64,000 bases of DNA from JAEUWI01 sp942492815. GTDB lineage: Bacteria > Hydrogenedentota > Hydrogenedentia > Hydrogenedentales > JAEUWI01. The position numbers and the translations under genes were made by a program. The notes under the pieces were generated by a model, which saw nothing but the letters and a program-made list of their open reading frames with translations, searched no databases and was not told the DNA's origin. The DNA is taken from NCBI GenBank assembly GCA_942492815.1, contig OW818658.1, positions 2,294,001 through 2,358,000 of the forward strand, given 5' to 3'. Below are positions 1 to 7,910 of the stretch, in pieces (the first letter of the stretch is position 1; the number at the start of each line of letters is the position of its first letter).

Positions 1-81
1 ATCCTCCTCGCCGTCGCCGTGAATATGGGCCCCGCGCGCCTCATTGACAACATCAAATTCACCGCCCCCGCGGTTCACTAA
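1..81 (+). CDS. panC: Pantoate-beta-alanine ligase, C-terminal end (partial)
   Basis: The window opens inside a plus-strand reading frame that ends with TAA at 79-81. The 26 visible residues include GPARLIDNI, which matches the conserved RLIDN tail of PanC, the enzyme that condenses pantoate and beta-alanine to pantothenate in the cytoplasm. The next gene is panD, which makes the beta-alanine substrate, and panC-panD is a very common pair. Only the tail is visible, so the call rests on the RLIDN motif and this context. Confidence 0.8.
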   Translation: MLLAVAVNMGPARLIDNIKFTAPAVH

Positions 82-97
82 TTCGGGAATAGATACC

Positions 98-469
98 ATG
101 CTGTTATCCATGTTCAAAAGCAAGATTCACCGGGCCACCGTCACCGAGGCCGTGCTCCATTACAAGGGCAGCCTCACGCTGGATCCCCTGCTCATCGAAG
201 CGGCCGAGATGCTGCCCAACGAAGAGATCCACGTGTTGAACATCAACACCGGCGCGCGCTTTTCGACCTACATTATCGAGGGCGAGCGGGGGAGTGGTGT
301 GGTCTGCCTGAACGGCGCCGCCGCGCGCCTCGGGCAGCCCGGCGACCTGATCATCGCCCTGACCTATTGCATGATGGACCGGGACGAGGCGAAGAAGCAC
401 GTGCCGGTTGTGGTGCATGTGGATGAGAAGAATACGATCACGTCGCTCGAGGGTACGGAGCGGAATTGA
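98..469 (+). CDS. panD: Aspartate 1-decarboxylase precursor PanD
   Basis: This 123-residue protein has the normal PanD length. It decarboxylates L-aspartate to beta-alanine for pantothenate and coenzyme A synthesis and is a pyruvoyl enzyme that cleaves itself. The sequence YKGSLTLD near residues 22-29 holds the Gly-Ser processing site, whose serine becomes the pyruvoyl group. RFSTYIIEGERGSG and LNGAAARL are further family blocks. The start at 98 (MLLSMFKSKIHRATV) is chosen over an in-frame ATG at 44 because it aligns with family N-termini and does not overlap the panC stop. It lies 16 bases after panC and is probably cotranscribed. Confidence 0.95.
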   Translation: MLLSMFKSKIHRATVTEAVLHYKGSLTLDPLLIEAAEMLPNEEIHVLNINTGARFSTYIIEGERGSGVVCLNGAAARLGQPGDLIIALTYCMMDRDEAKKHVPVVVHVDEKNTITSLEGTERN

Positions 470-485
470 CTATATGGAGGTGCTG

Positions 486-567
486 TCATTCCCACGGAAG
501 TGGGAATCCAGTGCCCTCGCGAAGTTTACCTCCCTCGTTCACTGGATTCCCGCGTTCGCGGGAAAGA
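486..567. repeat. Palindromic intergenic element (REP-like)
   Basis: Two arms, 486-512 and 541-567, are imperfect reverse complements. Each is itself a small hairpin (TTCCCAC..GTGGGAA and TTCCCGCG..CGCGGGAA) followed or preceded by the ATCCAGT/ACTGGAT motif. The whole folds into a long hairpin in the gap between panD and the glycosyltransferase. It has no T-run and so looks like a dispersed palindromic repeat, not a terminator. Confidence 0.7.
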
Positions 568-663
568 CAGAGTTGAGGTATTCGTTGGGACGGTAGAGCG
601 TATTTAGTAAATCAATGTCAATGGCACGTGTATCTTTCAATCCCAATACGCTAAGATAGCCGC

Positions 664-1875
664 ATGGGAGCACGACTTCAAATCACCGACGGCATGCGCC
701 GATTCCTTGACTACCCCAAGTTCACGGGGCCCACGCGTGTGCTCGTGCTGGACACGGGCTATTTCTTCGATCAGAGCTGGCTCCGCGCTGCGGCCCAACT
801 CGGGTGGAAGACGGCCTCGGTGCGCAGTGTCATCACGGGCGATCTCACGCGGGACGACATCGCGTCTCTGTTCCAAACCATCGGCGAATTCAAGCCCGAT
901 TTCATCCTCACCAGCAACTACGCGGGCATGGACAATGCCGGGCTCTTCGCGAATTTCTTCAACGACGCGAAACTGCCCTATGTGAGTTGGTTCACCGACA
1001 CGCCGCGCATGATCCTATTCAATCGCACGATGTACGTCTCCGAGTATGCCGTGGCGGCGACGTGGGAGCGGGCCTACGAGCCTCACCTGCGCAGGCTCGG
1101 CTTTGAGCACGTCCACTACATGCCACTCGCCACAGATCCGCAAGTCTTCCAGGGGTTGCCTGCGGATAGTTTCGCTCGGGAACTCGCTTTCGTGGGCAAT
1201 TCCATGCTCGTGCAGCTCGGCGAGGCGCTGGAAAAGCACGTGGATGCGCCCCACGTTACCCACGCGGTCGAAGGAGCTATCCGCGAGGGGCGGGCTACGC
1301 GGGGTGCCTACGCGGAGAGCGTGGGGGAGATCATCGGTCGCGATCTCTTCGAATCCCTGGACGAAACGGGCCAGCGCAACGCGGAATTACTCTTGAACTA
1401 CGAAGTAACCTCCCACGAACGCATCGAACTCGCACGGACACTTGCGCCGCTCGGTCTCGAAGTGCGGGGCGATGCGAGTTGGGCCAAGGTCATCGACAAG
1501 CATGGTCCGGGCGTTCATTATTTCGAGCAACTGCCCGCCTTTTACAACGGCACCGCGATCAACGTGAACCAGACGAGCCTTCAAATGCGTGACGCCGTGA
1601 ACCAGCGGGTATTCGATTGTCCGGCGGCGGGTGGCTTTCTGATCACCGACCATCAGCCCGATCTGCACGAACACTTCGATGTGGCGCGCGAGGTGGTGAC
1701 CTACGACACCCTCGCCGAACTGTCCGACAAGGTTCTCTACTATCTTCACCACCACGACGAGCGAAAAGCCATCACGGCCCGTGCCCGCGAGCGGGTGCTT
1801 GCGAAACATACCCACGCCCACCGGCTTCAGGCGCTGGAGGCGTACTTGAAGCCCTTATTTGGAGTGGCGTCTTGA
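664..1875 (+). CDS. CgeB-like glycosyltransferase (family 1 type)
   Basis: This 403-residue protein resembles the CgeB/spore-maturation type of glycosyltransferase. The N-terminal part (about residues 20-170) has RVLVLDTGYFFDQSW, FKPDFILTSNYAGMD and YVSWFTDTPRM, typical of the first Rossmann half. The C-terminal part (about 240-400) contains ERIELARTLAPLGLEVRGD, the INVNQTSLQMRDAVNQRVFD block and CPAAGGFLITDH, typical of the nucleotide-sugar-binding half. It probably transfers a sugar to a surface or protein acceptor; donor and acceptor cannot be read. The following membrane-protein gene starts inside its stop codon, so the two are probably translated together. Confidence 0.75.
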   Translation: MGARLQITDGMRRFLDYPKFTGPTRVLVLDTGYFFDQSWLRAAAQLGWKTASVRSVITGDLTRDDIASLFQTIGEFKPDFILTSNYAGMDNAGLFANFFNDAKLPYVSWFTDTPRMILFNRTMYVSEYAVAATWERAYEPHLRRLGFEHVHYMPLATDPQVFQGLPADSFARELAFVGNSMLVQLGEALEKHVDAPHVTHAVEGAIREGRATRGAYAESVGEIIGRDLFESLDETGQRNAELLLNYEVTSHERIELARTLAPLGLEVRGDASWAKVIDKHGPGVHYFEQLPAFYNGTAINVNQTSLQMRDAVNQRVFDCPAAGGFLITDHQPDLHEHFDVAREVVTYDTLAELSDKVLYYLHHHDERKAITARARERVLAKHTHAHRLQALEAYLKPLFGVAS

Positions 1876-3521
1876 GCCGCCCGAAGAAGCCCGCGCCGGA
1901 GAAGGGCCCGGAACCGATCGTGCCCGGTGACAAACCCAAGGCCAAGGGGCGCACCCGAAAGCCGGCTGCGGCAAAGCCTGCGCCCAAAGCCCGCGCGAGA
2001 AAGCTGGCCCCGGAACAGGTAGAGATTCCAGATCTGGAGACAGCGACGCCAGCGGTCAAACCCCGCGCCCCGCGAAAGCCCCGGGCTGCGTCACCCGCCA
2101 AACCGAAGCCCCAGGCGGTTGCCGCTGCGGCTCCCACAAATTTCTTCTGGACCCTTTCACCGGAGCGCAGACGCATCCTTTGCCTCAGCGGCGGCACAGC
2201 AGCCATCTTGTTTCTGGTGGGGATGTTCATCTTCTATTCCATCGATTATCCCTACTACGACCAGTGGGATTTTGTGCCCTTTCTGGAGAAAGCCTACGCG
2301 CGCCAGTTGACGTGGGGGGATTTCTGGGCCCAGCACAATGAGCATCGCCTAGTTTTTCCGCGCCTGCTCATGCTGGTCCTTGCGCGGTTGAGCCATTGGA
2401 ACATCTACCTCGAACTCGCGGCCAACATCGCCCTGGCGAGTCTCACCTGGCTCGTGCTGTGCGCCCAGGCCAAGTCCGGCGGCCGGCAGATCTACGAAGG
2501 CACCAGCATCACGGTATATCTCATGCTAACCTTGATTCTCTTCTCCCTGAGTCAATGGCAGAACTGGTTTCTCGGCTGGCAGCTCCAGGAGTTTATGAAC
2601 GTCCTCGCCGTCGTGCTCGCCCTCATCGCGTTGACCTGGCGAGGGCTTCCTGGCCTCGGCGTCGGCCTTGCCGCATGTTTCGGAATCGTGGCCACGGGTT
2701 CTTTTGCCAACGGTATCCTCATCTGGCCCATCGGCCTGCTCCTGCTCCTACTCCAGCGCGCCGAACGCGGCAAATACCTCCGCTATGAGTTGCTCGGCTG
2801 GACCACCATTGGCATTGCGGTTACGTGGGCCTATCTTCGCGACTATACCACCCCATCGTATCATCCGCCGTTGAGCAGCGCGCTGGCCCAGCCCCTGCAC
2901 TGTGCTCTATACATCCTGGCCTACCTCGGCCAGCCCGTCTGGAATCTGGATCCGGTAATCTCCATTGTCATGGGGCTGATCGCCCTGCTGCTCTGGTCCA
3001 CGTCGCTCGTCCAGCTCTTGCTGTCGCGGGTCTCCCTCCGCATCCTCAGCCCCTGGATCGGCATGGCGCTCTACGCCATCGGAACCGCCTGTATTACCGC
3101 CCTCGGTCGCGTCGACAACGGCCTCGACCAGGCCATGAGCTCACGATACGTCACCATGGCCAACCTGCTCTGGATCCCTGTCGCCATTCAATTCTACTGG
3201 GTTGCCCGGTTGAACGACGGCCCCATCGTCCGCCGTTCTCTCGCCGTGAAGGTTTCTGTCCTCTGCGCCTTGCTTTTCACGGCCTCGCTGGCGGGTGCCT
3301 ACCGATGGGCGGAGCGCCACCACGCCTACAGCGGCCTGCGTAACCAGGTCCTCCAGGGCTACGACCTGGAGAGCCTGCGCACGATTTACCCCCCCGATCC
3401 GGCTGCGGTAATCGAGCGGAGGATTATCCTGCACCGACTTGGATTGACCGTCTATCGCGGCAGGGGACTTCCTCTGCCCGCGCCACAAGAACAAAGAAGA
3501 GCTGGCAATCCGATGAGCTAA
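1872..3521 (+). CDS. Polytopic membrane protein with basic Lys/Pro/Ala-rich N-terminal tail
   Basis: A TTG at 1872 overlaps the TGA stop of the upstream gene (TTGA) and is the best start. An open frame continues upstream to 1617 only because of high GC content. The 549-residue product begins with about 90 residues of Lys/Pro/Ala-rich, probably disordered, positively charged sequence. About ten hydrophobic segments follow from residue 105 onward. Between the first two lies YYDQWDFVPFLEKAY and then HNEHRLVFPRLLM, reminiscent of GT-C-type polyprenol-linked sugar transferases, but no family could be assigned firmly. Coupling to a CgeB-like glycosyltransferase suggests a glycan-related role. The basic tail should lie in the cytoplasm. 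Confidence 0.7.
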   Translation: MSRPKKPAPEKGPEPIVPGDKPKAKGRTRKPAAAKPAPKARARKLAPEQVEIPDLETATPAVKPRAPRKPRAASPAKPKPQAVAAAAPTNFFWTLSPERRRILCLSGGTAAILFLVGMFIFYSIDYPYYDQWDFVPFLEKAYARQLTWGDFWAQHNEHRLVFPRLLMLVLARLSHWNIYLELAANIALASLTWLVLCAQAKSGGRQIYEGTSITVYLMLTLILFSLSQWQNWFLGWQLQEFMNVLAVVLALIALTWRGLPGLGVGLAACFGIVATGSFANGILIWPIGLLLLLLQRAERGKYLRYELLGWTTIGIAVTWAYLRDYTTPSYHPPLSSALAQPLHCALYILAYLGQPVWNLDPVISIVMGLIALLLWSTSLVQLLLSRVSLRILSPWIGMALYAIGTACITALGRVDNGLDQAMSSRYVTMANLLWIPVAIQFYWVARLNDGPIVRRSLAVKVSVLCALLFTASLAGAYRWAERHHAYSGLRNQVLQGYDLESLRTIYPPDPAAVIERRIILHRLGLTVYRGRGLPLPAPQEQRRAGNPMS

Positions 3522-4000
3522 TTCATGGTTGCAGAGACGGCAGAACTTAACACACGTCCTGCTCTCCCTGGGATTGGCGAAGCAAACTTCAACGTAACTG
3601 CCTAAGAGGTCACGCGCGTGGCCCATTCCCCCGAGATCGGGATGCCTGGCGTTGAGAACCCAGCCTGGACACGCACGGGTCACTCGGATCAACGGACGTG
3701 CCACACGATTGCGAGGTACGAGCATTCGTGTGCCCGTTACGGAGTGTCCTTGAACTATCAAGATCGCTCCAAGCGGGCGCTTTGTCCCTCCCGACACGAA
3801 ACACTCCGCTATGCGCTTACTCCGGGGCAAATGCACTTGTTCGCCTTCGATCGCGCTGTTCCTCGGTTCAAAACGCTCACGGGAGTGCCGCCAAACGCCT
3901 TCGTTCTGCGCCCAACAGGCACACGAATGCTCGTACCTCGCAATCGTGTGGCTTGTGCCAAGATAAATCCGAAACCTTGGGAATGGACAGAAAGGAGTCC
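3522..4000. other. Gene-free stretch upstream of the group II intron
   Basis: No convincing gene is seen. Short frames here are broken on both strands. The stretch contains the 34-bp inverted repeat at 3701-3951 and a good ribosome-binding site (AAAGGAG, 3991-3997) for the broken gene starting at 4001. Confidence 0.6.
3701..3951. repeat. 251-bp segment bounded by perfect 34-bp inverted repeats
   Basis: Bases 3701-3734 (CCACACGATTGCGAGG...) and 3918-3951 are exact reverse complements over 34 bases, separated by 183 bp. The sequence between them has no credible gene. The layout is that of a miniature inverted-repeat element or a large stem. No target-site duplication was recognised. Confidence 0.75.
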
Positions 4001-4027
4001 ATGAAATTGGTTGTTGTTACTCAGTGG
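4001..4027 (+). pseudogene. Start of a gene interrupted by the group II intron
   Basis: A strong Shine-Dalgarno sequence AAAGGAG (3991-3997) precedes ATG 4001. The nine codons before the intron boundary read MKLVVVTQW, which resembles the first beta-strand of many glycosyltransferases. After the intron 3' end near 6071 the frame closes within a few codons and the rpsI terminator follows about 80 bp later, so the body of the gene is missing. The identity as a glycosyltransferase is a guess from nine residues. Confidence 0.4.
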
Positions 4028-4617
4028 GTGCGAGACGGATCTCAATTCCCACCCGGCCAACGCTTAGCCAGCAGGCCGGTAGCGAACCCGCATGCGTCCT
4101 GGCGACAGGGGGTGTGGAGCCGGGTGTAGCGAGAATGCAGGCCGTGACATTGAGCCCCGAAATAGTTGACGTTGTGGACCGATGGGATAACCGCGCTTTG
4201 GTGCGCGGGAACGCCGACGCCCTGCCACAGTGCGGAAGGCAGCAGTTTGCGGCGCGCCATGGCGAGCGCCGCATTCACCACCGGGGTCTAAGACCGGGGC
4301 ATGCATTCACAGGGGTAACTCGGGAACTTGGGAGAGCCGTCGTTCTCCTTGCCGACATGCCGGGAATAAGGTCCTGCCCGGTTTACCGATCGACCTGTCG
4401 CCTGCGGGAAGCTTCCTTCCGCATGCGAGCGAAGAAAAAGGGAGCGCATGGCAAGGTACCGGGAAGCGAGCGTGACGCGAAGCGACTCGGGACGGGACGG
4501 CGGCAGTCTTAGCTGAACGTAGTACCGATGGCGCGCGGGAACACGCGGACCGGAAAGGTGGGGAACCAAGGCCCACGGGACCCACTGCAGGGAAGGTGAA
4601 GCCGGGCATGGCGATGT

Positions 4618-5940
4618 ATGGAAGGAACTATGGAAGACACACCGAGGTCAGAAACCGTATCAACGAAACTTCATGCAATTGCGGAACAGGCGGTCCGATA
4701 TCCGGACACGGTGTTCACCACGTTGATGCATAACATCGACGTGGAGTTTCTCTTTGAAGCCTTCCGGCGGACGCGACAAGATGCGGCTCCGGGGGTGGAC
4801 GGGGTGACGGCGGAAGACTACGCTGTCCACCTCGGGGAGAACCTGCGGTCGCTGCACGCGCGGATGCGTTCGGGGCACTACAAGGCCCCGCCGGTGAAGC
4901 GCAAGTGGCTGGACAAGGAAGGCGGGGCGCAACGTCCCATCGGGATGCCCGCCTTCGAGGACAAGATAGTCCAACGGGCGGTAACCATGCTGCTGGAGTC
5001 GGTCTACGAACAGGATTTCCACGACTTCTCCTACGGCTTCCGCCCCAACCGCAGTGCCCACCATGCGGTTCGCGCGTTGCGCGAACAATGTATGGCGCAG
5101 AACACCGGATGGATAGTAGATGCGGATATCAGTGGATTCTTCGATAATCTTGACCATGGCCATCTGCGGGACATCCTGCGGCGGCGGGTCAACGACGGCG
5201 GAGTACTGCGCTTCATCGGCAAGTGGCTGAATGCGGGCGTGCTCGAAGGTCAGGAACTGACGTACCCGGAAACGGGGAGCCCGCAGGGCGGGGTCATCTC
5301 GCCCATGCTGAGTAACATCTACCTCCACCACGTACTCGACGAATGGTTCGTAAACGAGGTACAGCCCCGGCTCGAAGGGCGCTCCTTTCTCATCCGCTAC
5401 GCCGACGACTTCGTTATCGGCTGCGAGTACGAAAGCGACGCACGCCGGGTTCTTGCCGTCCTCCCCCAGCGATTTGGGCGCTACGGACTGAATATCCACC
5501 CGGAAAAGACGAAGCTGGTGAAGTTCGGAAGCCCGGGGGGCAAAGGCTCCCCGAAATGTGGGAACGGCACATTCGATTTTCTCGGATTTACCCACTACTG
5601 GGCGACATCACGCGGAGGCTACTGGGTCATCAAGCGCAAGACGATGCGTACACGGCTGAAACGGGTCATGAAGGCCCTATGGCAATGGTGCCGGGCGAAT
5701 ATGCACCGGCCCATCGTGGAGCAACACAAAACCCTCTGCCAGAAGCTACGAGGGCACTACCAGTACTACGGCCTGCGGGCCAATTGCGAACTGATGCAAG
5801 TCTACTACCGCCACGTGAGGTATGCGTGGAGGTTCTGGCTGAGTCGGCGCGACCGCAAGCACGTCATCACCTGGGAAATGTTTGAAAAGCTGAGACAGAA
5901 GCTCCCATTGCCGACGCCAAGGATAATCCACCAATTTTGA
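4618..5940 (+). CDS. ltrA: Group II intron-encoded reverse transcriptase/maturase
   Basis: This 440-residue protein drives splicing and retrohoming of the surrounding intron. Reverse-transcriptase blocks are in order: APGVDGVTAEDY (about 60), RPIGMPAFEDKIVQRAV (about 105), YGFRPNRSAHHAV (about 140), DADISGFFDNLDH (about 170), GSPQGGVISPMLSNIYLH (about 220) and the catalytic FLIRYADDFVIG (about 260). The maturase/X domain follows (LRGHYQYYGLRANCELM). The protein stops after this with no HNH endonuclease motif, so it is of the endonuclease-lacking type that often targets replication forks or structured DNA. The frame is intact and all catalytic residues are present, so the intron may be active. 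Confidence 0.95.
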   Translation: MEGTMEDTPRSETVSTKLHAIAEQAVRYPDTVFTTLMHNIDVEFLFEAFRRTRQDAAPGVDGVTAEDYAVHLGENLRSLHARMRSGHYKAPPVKRKWLDKEGGAQRPIGMPAFEDKIVQRAVTMLLESVYEQDFHDFSYGFRPNRSAHHAVRALREQCMAQNTGWIVDADISGFFDNLDHGHLRDILRRRVNDGGVLRFIGKWLNAGVLEGQELTYPETGSPQGGVISPMLSNIYLHHVLDEWFVNEVQPRLEGRSFLIRYADDFVIGCEYESDARRVLAVLPQRFGRYGLNIHPEKTKLVKFGSPGGKGSPKCGNGTFDFLGFTHYWATSRGGYWVIKRKTMRTRLKRVMKALWQWCRANMHRPIVEQHKTLCQKLRGHYQYYGLRANCELMQVYYRHVRYAWRFWLSRRDRKHVITWEMFEKLRQKLPLPTPRIIHQF

Positions 5941-5994
5941 CCGTCTAAGGGCAGCAATGCCATGCGCCAGCGTCGTGCCGACGCGCTGGTCACC

Positions 5995-6071
5995 GAGGAA
6001 CCGGATGAATTAATTGTTCACGTCCGGCTCTGTGGGGGGCCCGGCGGGAAACCGCTGGGCCTACCCGGAAC
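5995..6071 (+). ncRNA. Group II intron domains V and VI
   Basis: Domain V is the hairpin with CCGGA (6001-6005) pairing to TCCGG (6023-6027) around the AATTAATTG region. Domain VI follows as a GGGCCC/GGCGGG stem with the GGGCCTACCCGG end. These are the ribozyme core and branch-point helices of the intron whose open frame ends at 5940. Confidence 0.75.
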
Positions 6072-6150
6072 GCCTGATGGCCCGTGAACTGCTTGACATT
6101 TAAAACTCAACAACTACAAGCACAATGGGACTACGCGCGAGTCCACCAGA

Positions 6151-6182
6151 CAAAAAAATCCCCCGGAAGGTTCCGGGGGATG
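6151..6182 (-). terminator. Rho-independent terminator after rpsI
   Basis: On the minus strand a stem of ATCCCCCGGA with its complement is followed by a run of seven T (plus-strand A-run 6152-6158). It lies about 30 bp after the rpsI stop and ends the rplM-rpsI transcript. It also shields these genes from the converging intron. Confidence 0.9.
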
Positions 6183-6210
6183 CAGGTAACGTAAGGGATG
6201 TATTTTCGGC

Positions 6211-6612
6211 TTAGCGCTTGGAGAACTGGAAGCGCTTGCGGGCGCCGGGTTGTCCGTACTTCTTGCGTTCCACTTCGCGGGCGTCACGGGTCAACATGCC
6301 GGCGGAGCGAAGTGCCCCGTGGGTGTTGGGGTCGTTCTGCAGCAGAGCGCGGGCAATGCCGAGGCGGAGGGCACCGGCCTGGCCGGAGATACCACCACCA
6401 TCACAGATGGCGCGCACGTCGAAGGTACCGGTGGTGCCGGTGGCTTCGAAGGGCTGGGTGGCGAGGAACACGAGCACATCGCGCTCGAGGTACTCACGCA
6501 CTTCCTTGCCGTTCACGATGAACTTGCCAGAGCCCGGCGTCATGCGGACGCGGGCGGTGGCGCGCTTGCGGCGGCCGAGGGCCACGATTTCGTTGGTCTT
6601 GGGGTCAATCAC
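6211..6612 (-). CDS. rpsI: 30S ribosomal protein S9
   Basis: This 133-residue protein is the S9 component of the small ribosomal subunit head; its C-terminal tail contacts P-site tRNA. Landmarks are GRRKRATARVRMTPGSGK, ICDGGGISGQAGALRLGIARAL, LTRDAREVERKKYGQPGARK and the universal C-terminal FSKR. The start is a GTG at 6612 preceded by GGAG on the minus strand. It follows rplM by 18 bp in the conserved L13-S9 operon and ends at a strong terminator. Confidence 0.97.
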   Translation of the reverse strand: MIDPKTNEIVALGRRKRATARVRMTPGSGKFIVNGKEVREYLERDVLVFLATQPFEATGTTGTFDVRAICDGGGISGQAGALRLGIARALLQNDPNTHGALRSAGMLTRDAREVERKKYGQPGARKRFQFSKR

Positions 6613-6630
6613 GGTTCGCGGTCTCCAGCG

Positions 6631-7062
6631 TTATTTCATTTCGAAGGGTTTCGGGTCCTGTGCGACGTGGGGATGATCCGCGCCAGCATAGACTCGAAAG
6701 TTCGTGCACAGTTTCCGACCGAGGCGGTTGTGGGGGAGCATGCCCTTGATCGCCAGGGTCATGGCCCGTTCCGGGAAGCGTTCCACGATTTCGCCGTAGT
6801 TCGCTTCCGAGAGACCGCCCGGATAACCAGAGTGCCGATAGTACTTCTTCTGCACCATCTTGTTACCGGTGACTCGGGCTTTCGCCGCGTTGATGACAAT
6901 GACGTGATCGCCACAGTCGAGATAGGGGGTGTACTGGGGCTTGTGCTTGCCACGGATAAGCTTCGCAGCTTCTACGGCAACGCGACCCAGGACTTGGCCC
7001 TCGGCATCAATGATATGCCAGTTCTTTTTGACTTCCCCGTCTTTGGGGACATAGGTTTTCAC
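6631..7062 (-). CDS. rplM: 50S ribosomal protein L13
   Basis: This 143-residue protein has standard L13 length and motifs: WHIIDAEGQVLGRVA, LIRGKHKPQYTPYLDCGD, KMVQKKYYRHSGYPGGL, AIKGMLPHNRLGR and LRVYAG-like FRVYAGADHPH. It is an early assembly protein of the large subunit. Translation begins at GTG 7062 after AAAGGAG. It is the first gene of the two-gene ribosomal operon, and its promoter must lie in the 140-bp A/T-richer gap up to 7201. Confidence 0.97.
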   Translation of the reverse strand: MKTYVPKDGEVKKNWHIIDAEGQVLGRVAVEAAKLIRGKHKPQYTPYLDCGDHVIVINAAKARVTGNKMVQKKYYRHSGYPGGLSEANYGEIVERFPERAMTLAIKGMLPHNRLGRKLCTNFRVYAGADHPHVAQDPKPFEMK

Positions 7063-7201
7063 AAACTCGCTCCTTTAGTAGCGTTTTGTTGCACGCGATG
7101 GGGGGGAAAGCGCGCGTAAATGTAACGGATTTAAGACTATAGCAAATTGAAAAGGGGCATGTCAAACGGATTTCACCCCTAAAGCGCTGCTCGGCTTTGG
7201 C

Positions 7202-7903
7202 TTAGGTATTGCAGGCGCCCCGCGCGGCCTGCACGAAGTTCTCGCCATCGAATTGATAGCCGTCTTCCGAGAAATTCGCGAAATCACGCACCTTCTTAAC
7301 CTTGTTCTCCAGGAGCCAGCGTACAAAGCGGCCTTTGATGGCCTTCCCAAAGTGCCCGGCCGCTTTCTGGCCGTCGCCGACGCGAAAGTCGACCGTGATC
7401 AGCGCCGGATAGTCCAGTGCCCGCGCGTAGGTCTGGGAAAGCAGGTTCAACACTGGTCTTCCGCCTGCAACTGCGAGTAGACGCTCACTGTTTCTAGACC
7501 GCCAGTATTTCGTGAGCCACGGCGTCATGGAGAGCTTGTAAGCGGGCAATGGGGTGCCGCCATCGATCAGGCCGAAAAGTGCCGACACGATCAGAATCCG
7601 TTTCCGGGCGTTCGCCTTGTGGGACAGGGTATCGAAGTCGAGGTGGTGATAAACGACCCCAGTATAGCGCGCAATCGCGGGAATACAAGGGGCATCAAGC
7701 GCGCCGAGGTTCTGGGCATGGGCTTCCGCAGCCTTGTCTTCGGATTTGAGCCCGTAGAGGGCCCGCTGCTCAGTCACGGAAAGTCCTGCGAGCATGTCGA
7801 TGACGCGCTGGACGTCGGGAGCAAGATCGGGGCACAGGGCTCGAAAGGAGCGCTTACCGGGAACCGGTGACTTGCCCTCGCTGGGCGGAAGAAGAATATA
7901 CAC
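7202..7903 (-). CDS. yaaA: YaaA family peroxide stress protein (DUF328)
   Basis: This 233-residue protein matches the YaaA family, which lowers free iron and limits DNA and protein oxidation during peroxide stress in Escherichia coli. Family signatures are the N-terminal LLPPSEGKS, LYGLKSEDK, the HLDFDTLSHKA-type block, VSALFGLIDGGTPLPAYKLSM and NLLSQTYA, then VDFRVGDGQK. The start is GTG 7903. It begins 7 bp after the stop of the upstream phosphatase gene, so the two probably share a message. No OxyR-type site was recognised. Confidence 0.9.
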   Translation of the reverse strand: MYILLPPSEGKSPVPGKRSFRALCPDLAPDVQRVIDMLAGLSVTEQRALYGLKSEDKAAEAHAQNLGALDAPCIPAIARYTGVVYHHLDFDTLSHKANARKRILIVSALFGLIDGGTPLPAYKLSMTPWLTKYWRSRNSERLLAVAGGRPVLNLLSQTYARALDYPALITVDFRVGDGQKAAGHFGKAIKGRFVRWLLENKVKKVRDFANFSEDGYQFDGENFVQAARGACNT

Positions 7904-7910
7904 CGCGCGC

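Larger units (their letters stand above)
4028..6071 (+). mobile_element. Group II intron, apparently full length
   Basis: The element begins with the group II consensus GTGCG (4028-4032) and contains a complete intron-encoded reverse transcriptase. It ends with recognisable domain V and domain VI hairpins. The 3' end is placed at 6071 because domain VI leaves an unpaired A (6063) eight bases before an AC end, as expected for the branch point. Total length is about 2.04 kb. The intron is transcribed toward the converging rpsI terminator. The 3' boundary could be off by one or two bases. Confidence 0.85.

Noticed and set aside
3701..3951. Integron attC site
   Set aside because: GTT and AAC core-like bases occur between the arms but in the wrong order and orientation, and no integrase or cassette is nearby.
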